Positions 1-10,700 of a stretch of 64,000 nucleotides of DNA are shown one piece after another (the first letter of the stretch is position 1; each line of letters starts with the position of its first letter). The stretch is from NCBI RefSeq assembly GCF_015832195.1, contig NC_052031.1:13951850-14015849 (forward strand). Direction: 5' to 3'. The stretch comes from Motacilla alba alba (taxonomy: Eukaryota > Chordata > Aves > Passeriformes > Motacillidae). The translations under genes and the position numbers were made by a program. The notes below the pieces were generated by a model. That model saw only the letters and a list, made by a program, of their open reading frames with translations, was not told the DNA's origin and did not search any database.

Positions 1-1
1 T

Positions 2-259
2 GGACTTGGGCATGAAGAGCCTGAGGGCGTCGCCCAGCGCCTTGGTGCCGGCGAAGGAGACCTGCGAGCGCGAGTACACAACTTTCTCCGCCTCCCCCTC
101 CAGCCCCCAGGCGGCGGCCGCCGGTTCGCCGCCGGCTGCCCCTGCCCCTGCTGCCGTCGCCGCCCGGGCTCCCGCGGCCGCCGCCGCGGCGCTCCCCGCC
201 TCTGTGTTCATCTTCCCGGCTCCTCTCTCCAGCGCCGCCTGCTTCCTACTGCGGGTCAT
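2..259 (-). CDS. CCDC71L: CCDC71L, N-terminal part (runs off the left edge)
   Basis: The minus strand, read leftward from an ATG at 259-257, stays open to the window edge for 86 codons. After an Ala/Gly-rich low-complexity stretch comes VYSRSQVSFAGTKALGDAL and then RLFMPKS. This closely matches, from memory, the conserved N-terminal block of coiled-coil domain containing 71-like (CCDC71L), and the gene neighbours PIK3CG in amniotes, which supports the call. The molecular function of the family is poorly known. The start is uncertain. The ATG at 259 has a weak context with T at -3. The in-frame ATG at 211-209 has A at -3 and may be the true start, giving 70 codons. The frame stays open upstream without another ATG as far as I followed it (to about position 409). 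The family is about 235 residues long, so roughly two thirds of the protein lies outside the window. Confidence 0.82.
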   Translation of the reverse strand, partial: MTRSRKQAALERGAGKMNTEAGSAAAAAAGARAATAAGAGAAGGEPAAAAWGLEGEAEKVVYSRSQVSFAGTKALGDALRLFMPKS

Positions 260-543
260 GGAGGCAGCGGGACGGGGTGGCGGGACAGACACCGAGAAGG
301 CAGAGCGGAGGCAGCGCCCAAGGCAGGCTCCGGCCGCCGCCGGGCGCCCGCCGGGTGTGAGCAGCGATCGATGTCCTGCGCCCAGCACAAAATGGCGCTT
401 TAAAGTCCCGGGCGGGGCCTGCGCGCGCCCGCCCCCCCTGCGCCGCCCGTTGGCCCGTTCGAAACGCGTCGGGCGAGCCCAGCCCGGCCCCGCCCCGCCG
501 GGGGCCGTGGCCGTGAGGGCGGGCGGGCCGGAGCCCCCTGCCT

Positions 544-615
544 CCGGAGCCCCGTGCTCCCAGTGCCCCCCACTCCCGGAACGCCCCGTGCTCGCAGTGC
601 CCCCCGCCCCCGGAG
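544..615. repeat. GC-rich tandem duplication, about 34-bp period
   Basis: A unit containing CGTGCTC-CAGTGCCCCCC occurs at about 553 and again at about 587, so the period is 34 bases with a few substitutions. Further CCGGAGCCCC fragments follow to about 640. It lies inside the CCDC71L CpG island, upstream of the gene. No function can be assigned. Confidence 0.6.
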
Positions 616-779
616 CCCCCCGCCCCCGGAGCGTGGTCCGGCGGGGTCCGGCAGCCCGGCCCCCGGCGCGGCACCGAGCCGCGATGCCCGCGTCTGCAGA
701 GGGTGGCCCCTTCCCTCAGGGCGAGGCCCCCGCATGGCGGGGTGAGCGCGTGTCCGCATCGCGCCTCGCTGAGAGGTGA

Positions 780-889
780 GGATCCTCACACGGCGGCGCA
801 CAAAGGTGGCTTGCAGTATACATCCATCCTGTTGGAGAGGGGTTTTTTAGCACGAACCTGTAGGTTGGTCAGTCAACAACATCGTAAGT
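780..889. other. Short spacer, nothing recognised
   Basis: This is the transition from the CpG island to ordinary DNA. No gene, repeat or motif is recognised. Confidence 0.5.
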
Positions 890-1830
890 TATGGAATCGC
901 AGAACAGTTGGAGTTAGAAGGAACCTCTGTAGGCGTCTGGTCCAACCTCTGTGCTCAATCATAGCCACCTAAGCCAGGTTACCCAGGACTGGATCTGAAT
1001 GGATTTTGAATATCTCCGAGGATGGAGGCTCCTCTCTCAGCTGATCACTGATAGGACATGACGAATCAGAATGAAGCTGGGTGAGGGGAAGCTCAGATGT
1101 GATACTACGAAAAAGTTCTCTGAGAGGGCGGTCAGCCACTGAACAGGATCCCCACTGAAATGGTCACAGCACCAACCCTGTCAGAGTTCAAGGAGCATCT
1201 CAACGACTCTTTGTTATATGGTTTAGTTTTAGTTATTCCTGTGAGGAGCACAGTTGGACTTCGTGATCTTTATGGATGCTTCCAACCTCTCTGGGCAGCC
1301 TGTGCCAGTGCTCAGTTGCCTTCAGAGTGAAAAGGTGTTTCCTGGTGTTTGGAGGGAGCCTCCTGTGTTTCAGTTTGTGCCCATTGCCTCTGACTCTGTC
1401 AGTGGGCACTGCTGAGAAGAGCCCAGCTCCATCTTCTTTGCGCCCTCCCTTCAGGTATCTGTATAACCTGATGAGATCCCCCCTGAGCCTTCTCTTCTCC
1501 AGGCTGAAGAATCCCAGCTCGCTCAGCCTTTACTTACAGCAGAGGTGCTCCAGCCTCTTAATCTTTGCAGCCCTTTATTGGACTCTCTCCAGTGTATCCC
1601 GAGGAACCCAGACCTGGACAGTGCTCGGGGTGTGGCCTCACCAGCACTGACTAAAGTGGGAGGATCTCTCTCTCAAGCTGCAGGCAACTCTTAGCCTCGT
1701 GCAGCCCAGGTTAATATTCACTTTCCTTGTGGCAAGGACATGTTGCTGGCTCTTGTTTAGCCTGGTATCCACCAAGACCCCAGATCCTTTTCTCCCAAGC
1801 TGCTTTCTGTCAACACTGAGATATTTACTG
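890..1830 (-). mobile_element. CR1 LINE 3' fragment, minus orientation, split by a second CR1
   Basis: The reading on the plus strand (GGAACCTCTG, GGTCCAACC, CTCTGGGCAGCCTGTGCCAGTG, then CTGAGCCTTCTCTTCTCCAGGCTGAA, GAGGTGCTCCAGCC and GTGTGGCCTCACCAG) is the reverse complement of an avian CR1 3' end. The element is therefore oriented on the minus strand. It occupies about 890-1040 and about 1280-1830 and is interrupted by a plus-oriented CR1. It has diverged, and its open frames are not functional. Boundaries are approximate. Confidence 0.85.
1043..1283 (+). mobile_element. CR1 LINE 3' end, plus orientation, nested in a minus CR1
   Basis: GAGAGGGCGGTCAG, the CAGAGTTCAAGGAGCATCT region, ATGGTTTAGTTTTAG and TTGGACTTCGTGATCTTTATGG follow, in order, the 3' end of a plus-oriented avian CR1. 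The flanking sequences are consecutive parts of one minus-oriented CR1 (GGATGGAGGCT on the left, CCAACCTCTCTGGGCAGCC on the right). This insertion is therefore the younger of the two. It carries many point changes and is old. Confidence 0.8.
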
Positions 1831-4300
1831 CATCACTGGGATTGGTTTGATATTCCAACAAAGCATATCCCAAATGAAGCAGTAAAAACTTGAGTTGGTT
1901 GAGCCCGTTGTGAAAGTCACCACCTTGCTGAGCCCACAGCAAGGCATTACCTGCATGGCACTGCTACACCTGCAGCTTTTGCATCACGATTTTGTCAGCT
2001 GTTGTGAAGTTCCATGTCCCTCTGGATCATGCTTTCCAATACTTCAGATCTCTGTCACAGGCAGAGTGTCTTGTTATGTTCCTGGATTGCTGCAATTATA
2101 CCAGAGCTCTTTCCAGCACCCAGAACAGCAAGGTGCCAGCAAGGGCAGAGGTGGTTTAACCTACTGTACAAATCCTATTAGGAGTTTGATTAGACCCCTA
2201 ACTAATTACTTTCTCTCAGCATGGGTAAAGGGAGAGGAATAACATTTTTCTTCATAGACAGTCTTTGTTCTGTAATTAATCTTTCAGATTGGAATAGGGA
2301 AATCTTTTATTCTCAACTCATCAAGAACCTAAATTGGAATGTCTAGAAATCCAGTCAAGTAAGAGACAGAAATTCTGCATAAGAAATTATTCCTTACTGC
2401 CAGTGGAAATGAATTAATTTTCTTCACAGGATAATTCAACTTGTGTTCATGGGAAACTCAAGAATATTAATTCAAATAGCCATTTAAAGTGGATATTAAC
2501 AAAGCTATTTTAAATCTTCATGGGGACAGTCTCGAGGTACAGCTGTATTCTAAACCAGCTTTGTAAATGACCCATTTTTTAAAGAGAAACCTTTCCCAAA
2601 ATGATGGTGTTAGAGCTGTTTTTAATGGGATCCATTTCACAGTGTACTTTAGCATGCAGTCATGTAGCCAGATTGATTTCACTGAATGAGGTGTCCTATA
2701 AAGCAGGGGACAAGACCCTGGAGCTGGCAGCATCAGGGATAGGCATCACCTGATCCAGCTGTACTGCTGTTGGTCCCACTCTGGCTATCAGGTCACCAGG
2801 GCTTAGGAGAGGCTCATCACCTGCTGGACCACAGAAGCTGCCCTGGGCTCACATCCTCGGTGGAGGCAGCTATAATTCAGCAGCTCAGCTGACAAATCGA
2901 CTCTCGTTAATCTGCAGAAACCCAGTTGCCCATTGACCATAATATTTTCCCAAAATTAGAAAAATTTCTGGCATATGACTCAAAAATCATTGAGGCAGGG
3001 GGGAGGAAGCTTCTCAAGCAAGCGGTAAATGAGTCACTACAACTGCAAGTGAAAAGAAAGATCAGCACATTTTATCATGTAGTATTTATTCATCATTTTT
3101 ACTTTGTAGCTTAATGGGTGGACAATACCCTTTTAAGGCATGGGATGTAATCTCACTTTTACAACTTCATTATGAGTTTTCTGCAGTGTAACACTCTTCT
3201 TTTAATACCCTCTAAAGTCATCTCAAGAAAATCCATGGTAATTGCCTATCTTTTAGTAATTTCCAATAGCTCAGAACAGTAATAACAATAATAATAAAAT
3301 TAATAATCCTTTGGAAGTGCATAGCTCTTCATTTCAATCATACTACTTCTTGTAAGCATTAATTATCACTCACAGTACTCCTGAGTTATGTAAGTAAATA
3401 TTGCCTTTCCTTAATAGAGGAATAAAATGAAGAAGTGGATCAAAATGGCTTGACTAAGATGTATAGACTCAATTTTCTGTAGATCTTCTAACAATCATTA
3501 TTCTAAAAATACAGGAAACGTCCACAATGGAACAGAGAAGAGTAAAAAAAACCCCTGTAATCTTTGTTTCCAATTATTTTTTAGAATTTCTTTTCTGTAT
3601 TGAATTCTCAAGAAGGAAGAACAAAGTACCAATTGAGAAAGTGGTACACTAATTGCTGCACAATAGAGACACTTTATTTTCTTTAACTTTGCCTGCCTGG
3701 TACCAAAAAACCCCATTGGTAACTGCTAATTATTTTAAACTCTAACAATCTTATGTGTGCAAATGATCACACAGTTTTGAGTCTTGCTGATGAGCCCTTA
3801 AATCCTGGATATTAAGTCACATCAATTCTGCTGACAGGACTTTTTCTTCAACATACTCAAGCTCGTCTAGCCAGGTTAGCAAGAGCAGTCTTACTGTCCA
3901 ATGTCTTCAAAGAGAAATACTCTTTCCTAGTATCTTTACTTTTGCTCTTGAGAGGTTGCATTAACTGGCAGCCTGCTTCAGTTAATTTGGTTCCCAAATG
4001 CCTTTAGCATATTTTCAGGAAAGTTTGTGTGGCAATGCAAGCATGACTCCACATTCCATTCAGAACTAAACTTCACATGCTATCCAATAGTCATCAAGTT
4101 CCTAGGCCTGAGAAATGCCCAGAAAAGTATTGGTAAAATTTCTGAAAATACTTTCAAAGAGAGACAAAGGCAAATAATTTCCAATAATTATTTCTCAATC
4201 AGTTATAAGGGAGAAAAAAAATCGTGGAATCACTGTCTGTAGAAATCACAGCTGCAGTAAAAAAAGGGAAAGGGTGTTAGGAATCACTATGGAAGGGATA
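1831..4300. other. Intergenic, no gene recognised
   Basis: This is AT-rich DNA with frequent stops on both strands. It contains only short open frames without recognisable protein character. No repeat family was recognised with confidence, and no RNA gene was recognised. Confidence 0.5.
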
Positions 4301-4369
4301 GAAAAAACCCAGAAGACAGCATTCTGCTAAGTGCAAGTCCATTGTGCCTCCACAACACTTGAATACTGT

Positions 4370-4565
4370 GAATTTCTAGTCTTACCATCTCTAAAAGAAA
4401 ATAGCAATGATACAAAGAAGGGCAACCAGCATGAGCAGAAATATGGAACAGCTTCTCTATGAAAAGAGATTAAATAGGCTAAGACTTCAGGTTGAAAAAA
4501 CAGATGGCTGAAGAAGAATATCATAAAGGTTTAAAAAAATTGTGATAGCACAAAGAAAGCAGATA
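4370..4565 (+). mobile_element. Ancient CR1-like LINE remnant
   Basis: The order AAGGGCAACCAGCATGA, TATGGAACAGCTTC, TATGAAAAGAGATTAAATAGGCTAAGACTTCAG, GGTTGAAAA, ATATCATAAAGGT resembles the 3' reverse-transcriptase region of old amniote CR1-like LINEs, with heavy divergence and deletions. Orientation appears to be plus. The family assignment is from memory. Confidence 0.55.
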
Positions 4566-4650
4566 AGAAATTATTATGTCTTAGTTTTCATAATCCAAGA
4601 ATGACAGGGAAGCACGTGAAGCTATAAAGCAGAAAAGACCAAAAAAGCAT

Positions 4651-4716
4651 GTGTTGGTTTGTTGGGTTTGTTTGTTTGTTTCGGTTTGTTTTGGTTTTTG
4701 GTTTTTTTGGGGGGGA
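4651..4716. repeat. G/T-rich simple repeat
   Basis: Degenerate GTTT/GGTTT repeats end in a T7G7 junction. This is ordinary low-complexity DNA. Confidence 0.8.
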
Positions 4717-7700
4717 GTGGTAGTATTTCCCCCCATATAACTCATAATTAGTTTGTGGAGCTCATTTTTCAGCAAAGTTGTGGATCCCAAAATGGAAAAA
4801 ATATACCCCAGTATATTTGCATTAGAGAGCACACACTATTCAAAAGTATTAGACATGATTGGAAGAAAATACCTATCAATAGCTCTTGTACATGAAAATC
4901 GTGGGCTCAGAAAGGCTGTAAGCCAAAGGCTAGGAAAGATATATATAACTGGGGAAGTAACTATCAGTGTTTGCATCATTCTCACACTCTTTCCCTAAGC
5001 TTCCTCAGATTCTTGAATATAATTCCAGCATAAAAATATGTTGCTCAAGAGCATGGTTCTCACACATCACAGATCATGCCATTTTGTAGTATTGATTACA
5101 TTGTTTCCCGAGGCACTCTATTTAAAGTACCATCACTGTTAAAACAAGTGTGAATTTCATTCCCTTGTCTCAAACCAGACATTTTTTAAAAGCCTACTAC
5201 CAATTATTTTAAAACCTTATTAATTAAATCTTATTTCTTGATGCCATGTGGCTGAGCATGTCAATTCATGAATTCTTTTTGTGATACCCTTCAGCCTGTG
5301 CTGCCATTGTCCTTCCTACCAGATTTGTGCATTACCAGATGAGTTGACAGGACAAATTCACTCCAGAACACAGAGAGTCACAATTGATTTTTTTTTTAAA
5401 CTTTCCACAGGATACAATGCAATGTTTATATTTGATTTATGTTTTATGCTGGCCTAGGGAGGACGCAATACGTGATCCGGCATAAAGTCCATGGAGAAAA
5501 GTCACCCTTCCAAATGCTTTGAGTGAATTCGAGTGAGGGAGTTGATATGTATGCTTGTACTTCATATATCCATATGTGGCTTTATTAAATAGTTACAGCA
5601 GCTTTACTGTCTCATTGGACTACGTCTTAGTCAGGCTCGTTCTTATTTGTTCTCTTTGTCCAAAGGAATCTTGCAAAGCCTACTGTCCGCTGTGTTTGTT
5701 TTAAGGGAAAGACACAGAGCCCGTTTTCTTTATTTTTTCACGTCGTCTTCGGCACTTTCGCAGGGCAGAGGAGAGAGAGCTTTAGACACTTTAGGTGGAA
5801 AAGGTCTTGATCTCTCTGTTTCAGTGAAAGTTGCAAGCAGCCAATTATTATGTAGATTTAGCTGTTAGCATTAACACCTCCTTTTGAATCTCTCTTTTGT
5901 TCTCCGAGTTAGGCATGGGCTTCAAAAGCCTGGAAGGTTTATCTCCGCCCAGCTCCCTTACTCCTGGCAAGGGCCCTCTGTCCCCGCCGCAGGGGGGTTT
6001 GGTGGCCCCTGCGGGGTGGATGCAGCGCTGGGAACCGGCACAGACCTGGCGGAGGGAGCGTGGAGTTTGCCGCCTTACCTCACATCACAGGAGCTGAATA
6101 TCTTTATTACACTGAGATCCTGCCCCGACTTACACCTGCTAGAAGTCTGCCATATTAATTTTGGCGGTATCATTTTATTTTCCTTGAAAGTATTTTTTTT
6201 CTGTTATTCAACGTAGATTCAATTCAAAACAGCTCTAGTGTGATTTATATAAATTTCTCAAATATTCTAATAATTTATAGTTCCATAGCACTTGGTTCAC
6301 AGTATTCCTTATAATCATTCAAAAACTCTTGTGAATTCACGCCACCACACATAAATATCAAAACTGGATAATATGAACACATTAATTATTTTGACCATTT
6401 TCAATAACATTGCTACAAAGAAAGAATAAAAACAGTTTGATAATACCTTGAGAGCTGGGCTTTTAGATTGCAGGTTTTAAAATCAAAGATTTTCTGTAGC
6501 TATAGATACCCTTCATTTTAATACAGGCACAACGACAGATACTAGCTGAGGTTCTGACCCTGCACATGATCTGCATTATTATAAAGGCTCTCCACAAAAG
6601 AGGCGAGTTCATTCATCCTCGGTGAACCTGCAATGGCTCCAGGTGGATGAGTAGCCTATTTAGCTGAATTTTAAGATTATCTTTCATAAATGCAGTGATG
6701 TTTTATGGTGTTTGTTGTCACAGACACATATACAAGCATTATCAACCAGCAATTGAATTAAATATTTTCCAAAATATACAAGTGACCCAAATTTTCACTG
6801 TAAAGTCAAAAAGTAGTCGAAGTTAACAAATCACCTCTCTATTTGATCCCCATTCACCTCAGCTATTTTTGGAAGGCTCCTCCAAATAAGAAATGCTAGT
6901 GGTTCAATCTTTTACTGACTTAATTAAACCCACGGTAAGCCCTAGTGTGGTCACTTACTCCAGTTTGTTTGGTTTAGTTTATACAGGCTATTATTCAGTT
7001 TAAGCTCAGTGAGCCATTGTTGCTCCCATTTAAGAGAATCCACATACGGGTTACTATTGGTTTAATTAAAGCCATATAATTAAGCCAGAATTTTCACTTT
7101 TATTAGCATTCTCTTACATCTGCATTTTGAGTCGTAAGCTTTCAACACTGGGAACTCAAAGTTAAAGTCCCAATGCATTGTCTGGAGGGAGCTGCTTAGT
7201 GCTCGGCATTTGCAATTCATGGCCTGAGCCATTCATTTTTCCCTTGCAGGCAGTGAGAACTGCAAATGGCCCATCACTTTGGAAAAAGTGATCATTATTT
7301 AGAAGTGTAAATGAAGATGCCAGAGGCTAACCTCAGGTTTTGTCTGAAACAAAGACTGGTGTCTCTGGTCTGTAGCAATGGATTGAACGTGTCATAACAG
7401 AAAATACCACATTTATCCTCAACATTACACACACTGGAATCATCTTCTTTTTCATATTCTTTATAGTCTCCATTCCTTTGCTAGCTTCTTCCCAATCCAG
7501 ATTCTTCCTGGTTGTCCCTCCCTGTCTGAAAGCTGAATCACTGAAATTCCTGCCCATTTGCTTCCTGCCAATACGAGATGTTATTTCCAAAAGCACCACT
7601 TCCTCCCGCTGACTAATATAGTACAATATCCTACAACACAGGTTTGCTTTGCTTGCTGCCTGTTCTGTTTTATCCCACAATGTTTGTAGAACTAAACAAT

Positions 7701-10700
7701 TTAGTTACAAAGTGGATAAGATGTAGATCTTTTTATATACAGGCCACATACAATAGCAAATGAAAAATAAATTAGAAAATAATAGAGAAAACTGAAAGGC
7801 TGAGACTCCAGGGCTGATGTAAGAATTTTTGATAATAAACCGTTGCTGGAAATGGCTGCCAGGCATATCTATTTGCATATAATTTGAACCAACACCAAAA
7901 CAGAAAGAACAACAACAAAAAAGTCCATCTCACCAAGGTAGAGATTGTAGAATGACTTTCCCTAGCGGCAGGCATTTCCTAGCAGACTGTTCTTATACCA
8001 GGAGAGGTTTAATCATGTGTAGATGGAGTTTTCCAGAGAAGTGGAAAGATTAGATAGGGATTAAAATATTAACAGAGGAAGACAAGTGGATTGCAAGAAA
8101 ATGCTTCACCTGATGACAAAATGAATCACACATATTTTAAATCACTGAAGTCTGATGTAGGCTAGCTGTCAGCATGGATATGGGCATTTCACCCATTTAT
8201 CTCCACTGATTTCAGAAAAATGTTACGCTTAGTTTAGATGGGAATACTCTTGGAATCCTGATTACATTGAAATTAAATCGAACACGGTTGTAGATATATT
8301 TTCAGTCAAAAATTATCATGGCCTTACACCAATCTCTTCTTTAAATTAACCTACGGTTATGTGACATCCAGAGCAGAAGTGAGCAGATGTGACAAAAACA
8401 AATTGGTCATTGTTAAGTCAGTTCAAATCCTATGCAGCCTCCTCTCCCTCCTTACTGGCTTTCTTCCAGTACATTAGCTTTCCTGTAAGTTACTCACCAT
8501 TTCATATTTGGAATCAAATCCCTAGTTACTTCCAGTTCAAACAGCATCTCCAGGTTCTGATCCAAAGATACACCATTTAGTTACTGCTGGTAAAAAGTAT
8601 TATTTTTAACAGTACTTCATGTGCTGATATTAAAGATGAACAAAGCTAGTGAAACTAGGTTAAAGAGTTTTCACTGGGAAACCATTTGGATACAGAGCTA
8701 CTGGTTATCTGGCACATCCAGGCTTGACTTCAACTCTCTCAATATCACTCAACCCAGTTGTCTCAAACTATGGCTAATACAGTGTAGGATTCCTTTAGTA
8801 TAATTCATTAACACTACTGCCTTCTGTAGAGCTGACTAATCAAGCCCTGGTAGAAAAACATGAGCCAAAGTCTCCCAAAGGTGTTGTAAGCCCTGAGCTG
8901 TTGCTTGCTTTAAATTTATCACCAAAATAACTGTTCTGAATATTCTGACATCTATGGCAGGATAAAGTGTTTTGGAGTTTTGAAAACATCTTCAGGACAA
9001 AACTCCTCTTTCCTGTCCAGGCTTAGCTGACATGGAGATACACTTCAGCAAGCCAAACAGTTTCTGCATTTAAAATGCAGAGCTCTTTAAGGTGACAGGA
9101 ACAATACTGGCAGCAGTACAGGCAGGCTGCTCCACCAGGGAAGGCACAGACCACGGGAGCTGAGGGTGACAACACAGGCAGGAGTACTGCCTCATCCACG
9201 GGTGTCAGGAAGTTGTGTGGGTGAGTCCAGATCAGGAGCAAGTCTGGAGGCGGTGATCAGGGTCAGCCTCAGGCCACTGATCAGATAGGAGGTCTGTCAT
9301 GATGAATCAGAGGATCAGATCCAAGGCCAAGCCAGGAAGTCAAGTCAAACCAGGATGGCACAGTCCAGGTCAGAAGAAGAAGGTTTGAGAGGAAGTGCAG
9401 ACTCAGCTGCAAGCAGAAGAGCTTTAACTTAAAAGCAGCTCCCAAGGGAAGGAGAGGCAGACCCAGTCTCTTCCTTTCCTTTGCAATAGCTCTTACCAGC
9501 AAAGAAGCTGACCTGGACTCAAACAGACAAATTTTTTTGAGCTGGGAGAAGCACTGAATAAATGGTCTGAATAGACTGAAGGTCCATCTGTGATAGTGGT
9601 CAGCTGTAGAATTGGCTTCACACTCTTGGCTTTGCCCTGTAGGCCAGGCACTGTGAATGAACAAGAAGTTGTGCTTCTAGCTGCCTTCTGTATGTTCTTC
9701 TCTAACACCCAGGTAAAGAGAGGCAGAAAAAAAGAAGAACCAGTACCACTATGGCTGCAGCACTCAGATTCCATCCCTCTCGCCAACAACAGTGTGAGAA
9801 TTGACATCACCAACTTCTAAAGTTTCACCTCATTATTTTTGGGAAGGGACACGGACTGTAACTACTGCTGAACGCAACACCTTAATACAACCACGCCCAC
9901 AAATCATCACCTGAAGAAGTTGCTCCCACTATTCCCAAGGGTTGTTGGGGTCATCCTTATTTCATTATGTGCATCACTACCCTTTTCAGCTACTACTTCT
10001 CTCTGTCAAGGTAATGCCTCATTTTTTAACCCAACCAACCCCCAGTCATCTTTCATTTCCTCTGCCTATAATGTTCCTCTTGCATGCAGTTCCTTCTGCT
10101 TTCAATCCATTTTCATTTTCTTCTTTGTCCCATTTTTCATTTTTCTTTCGCCTGCCACCAAACCATGCCATTTCTTCCCTCCTACACCTAGAAAAGTTGT
10201 AAGTGTGAAATTTAACATGGTAAAGAAACAGTTCTGTACAATGATTGAGTGCTTAGACTTCTAGCCTGTGAAAAACATGCTTATGGGAAGAAAAATGGGG
10301 AATAGTTGTCTGCTGTTTCTTGTAATACATAATCTAGAAGGTGAAAAATCAAATTCTAAAGCAAACAAGAGACACTCTTCTATGCAGTGCAGAATCAAGC
10401 TGTGGAAGTAATTACAAGATGCCATGGGTTTCAAAAGCTTACATGATCCAAAGAATAATTAGACAAATTTATGGTTAAAAATAATCTAACAAGTACTATT
10501 AAAAGAAATCCTACCACAAGATCAGGCCTGGATGTGCTAGTGAGAAGCTTGGTTGTCTCCCCAGGATTAAACCCAGAGGATAGCCTGGAGATGCTAATCC
10601 TCCTCCAGGTACATAAGTGGCAGTTGCTGTATTTGGGATGATGAAAATAATAATTAACATTACAGGGCTAGATAAAATTATAGTTCTGAAGGATACTGCA

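Larger units (their letters stand above)
1..780. promoter_or_regulatory. CpG island and promoter of CCDC71L
   Basis: The DNA is very GC- and CpG-rich up to about 780 and then drops abruptly to ordinary composition. It contains several GC boxes of the CCCCGCCCC/GGGCGGGG type. On the minus strand a TTTAAA element at 404-399 is followed by a YY1-like GCCATTTT (AAAATGGCG on plus, 389-397). These would place transcription initiation at roughly 360-395 and give a 5'UTR of about 100-180 bases. The start site itself is inferred, not seen. Long open frames here on both strands are GC-driven chance frames. Confidence 0.7.

Noticed and set aside
6..801. Plus-strand frame of 257 codons and minus frames of 133-142 codons in the first CpG island
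   Set aside because: The plus frame is the shadow of the CCDC71L minus-strand coding start. The others are composition artefacts.
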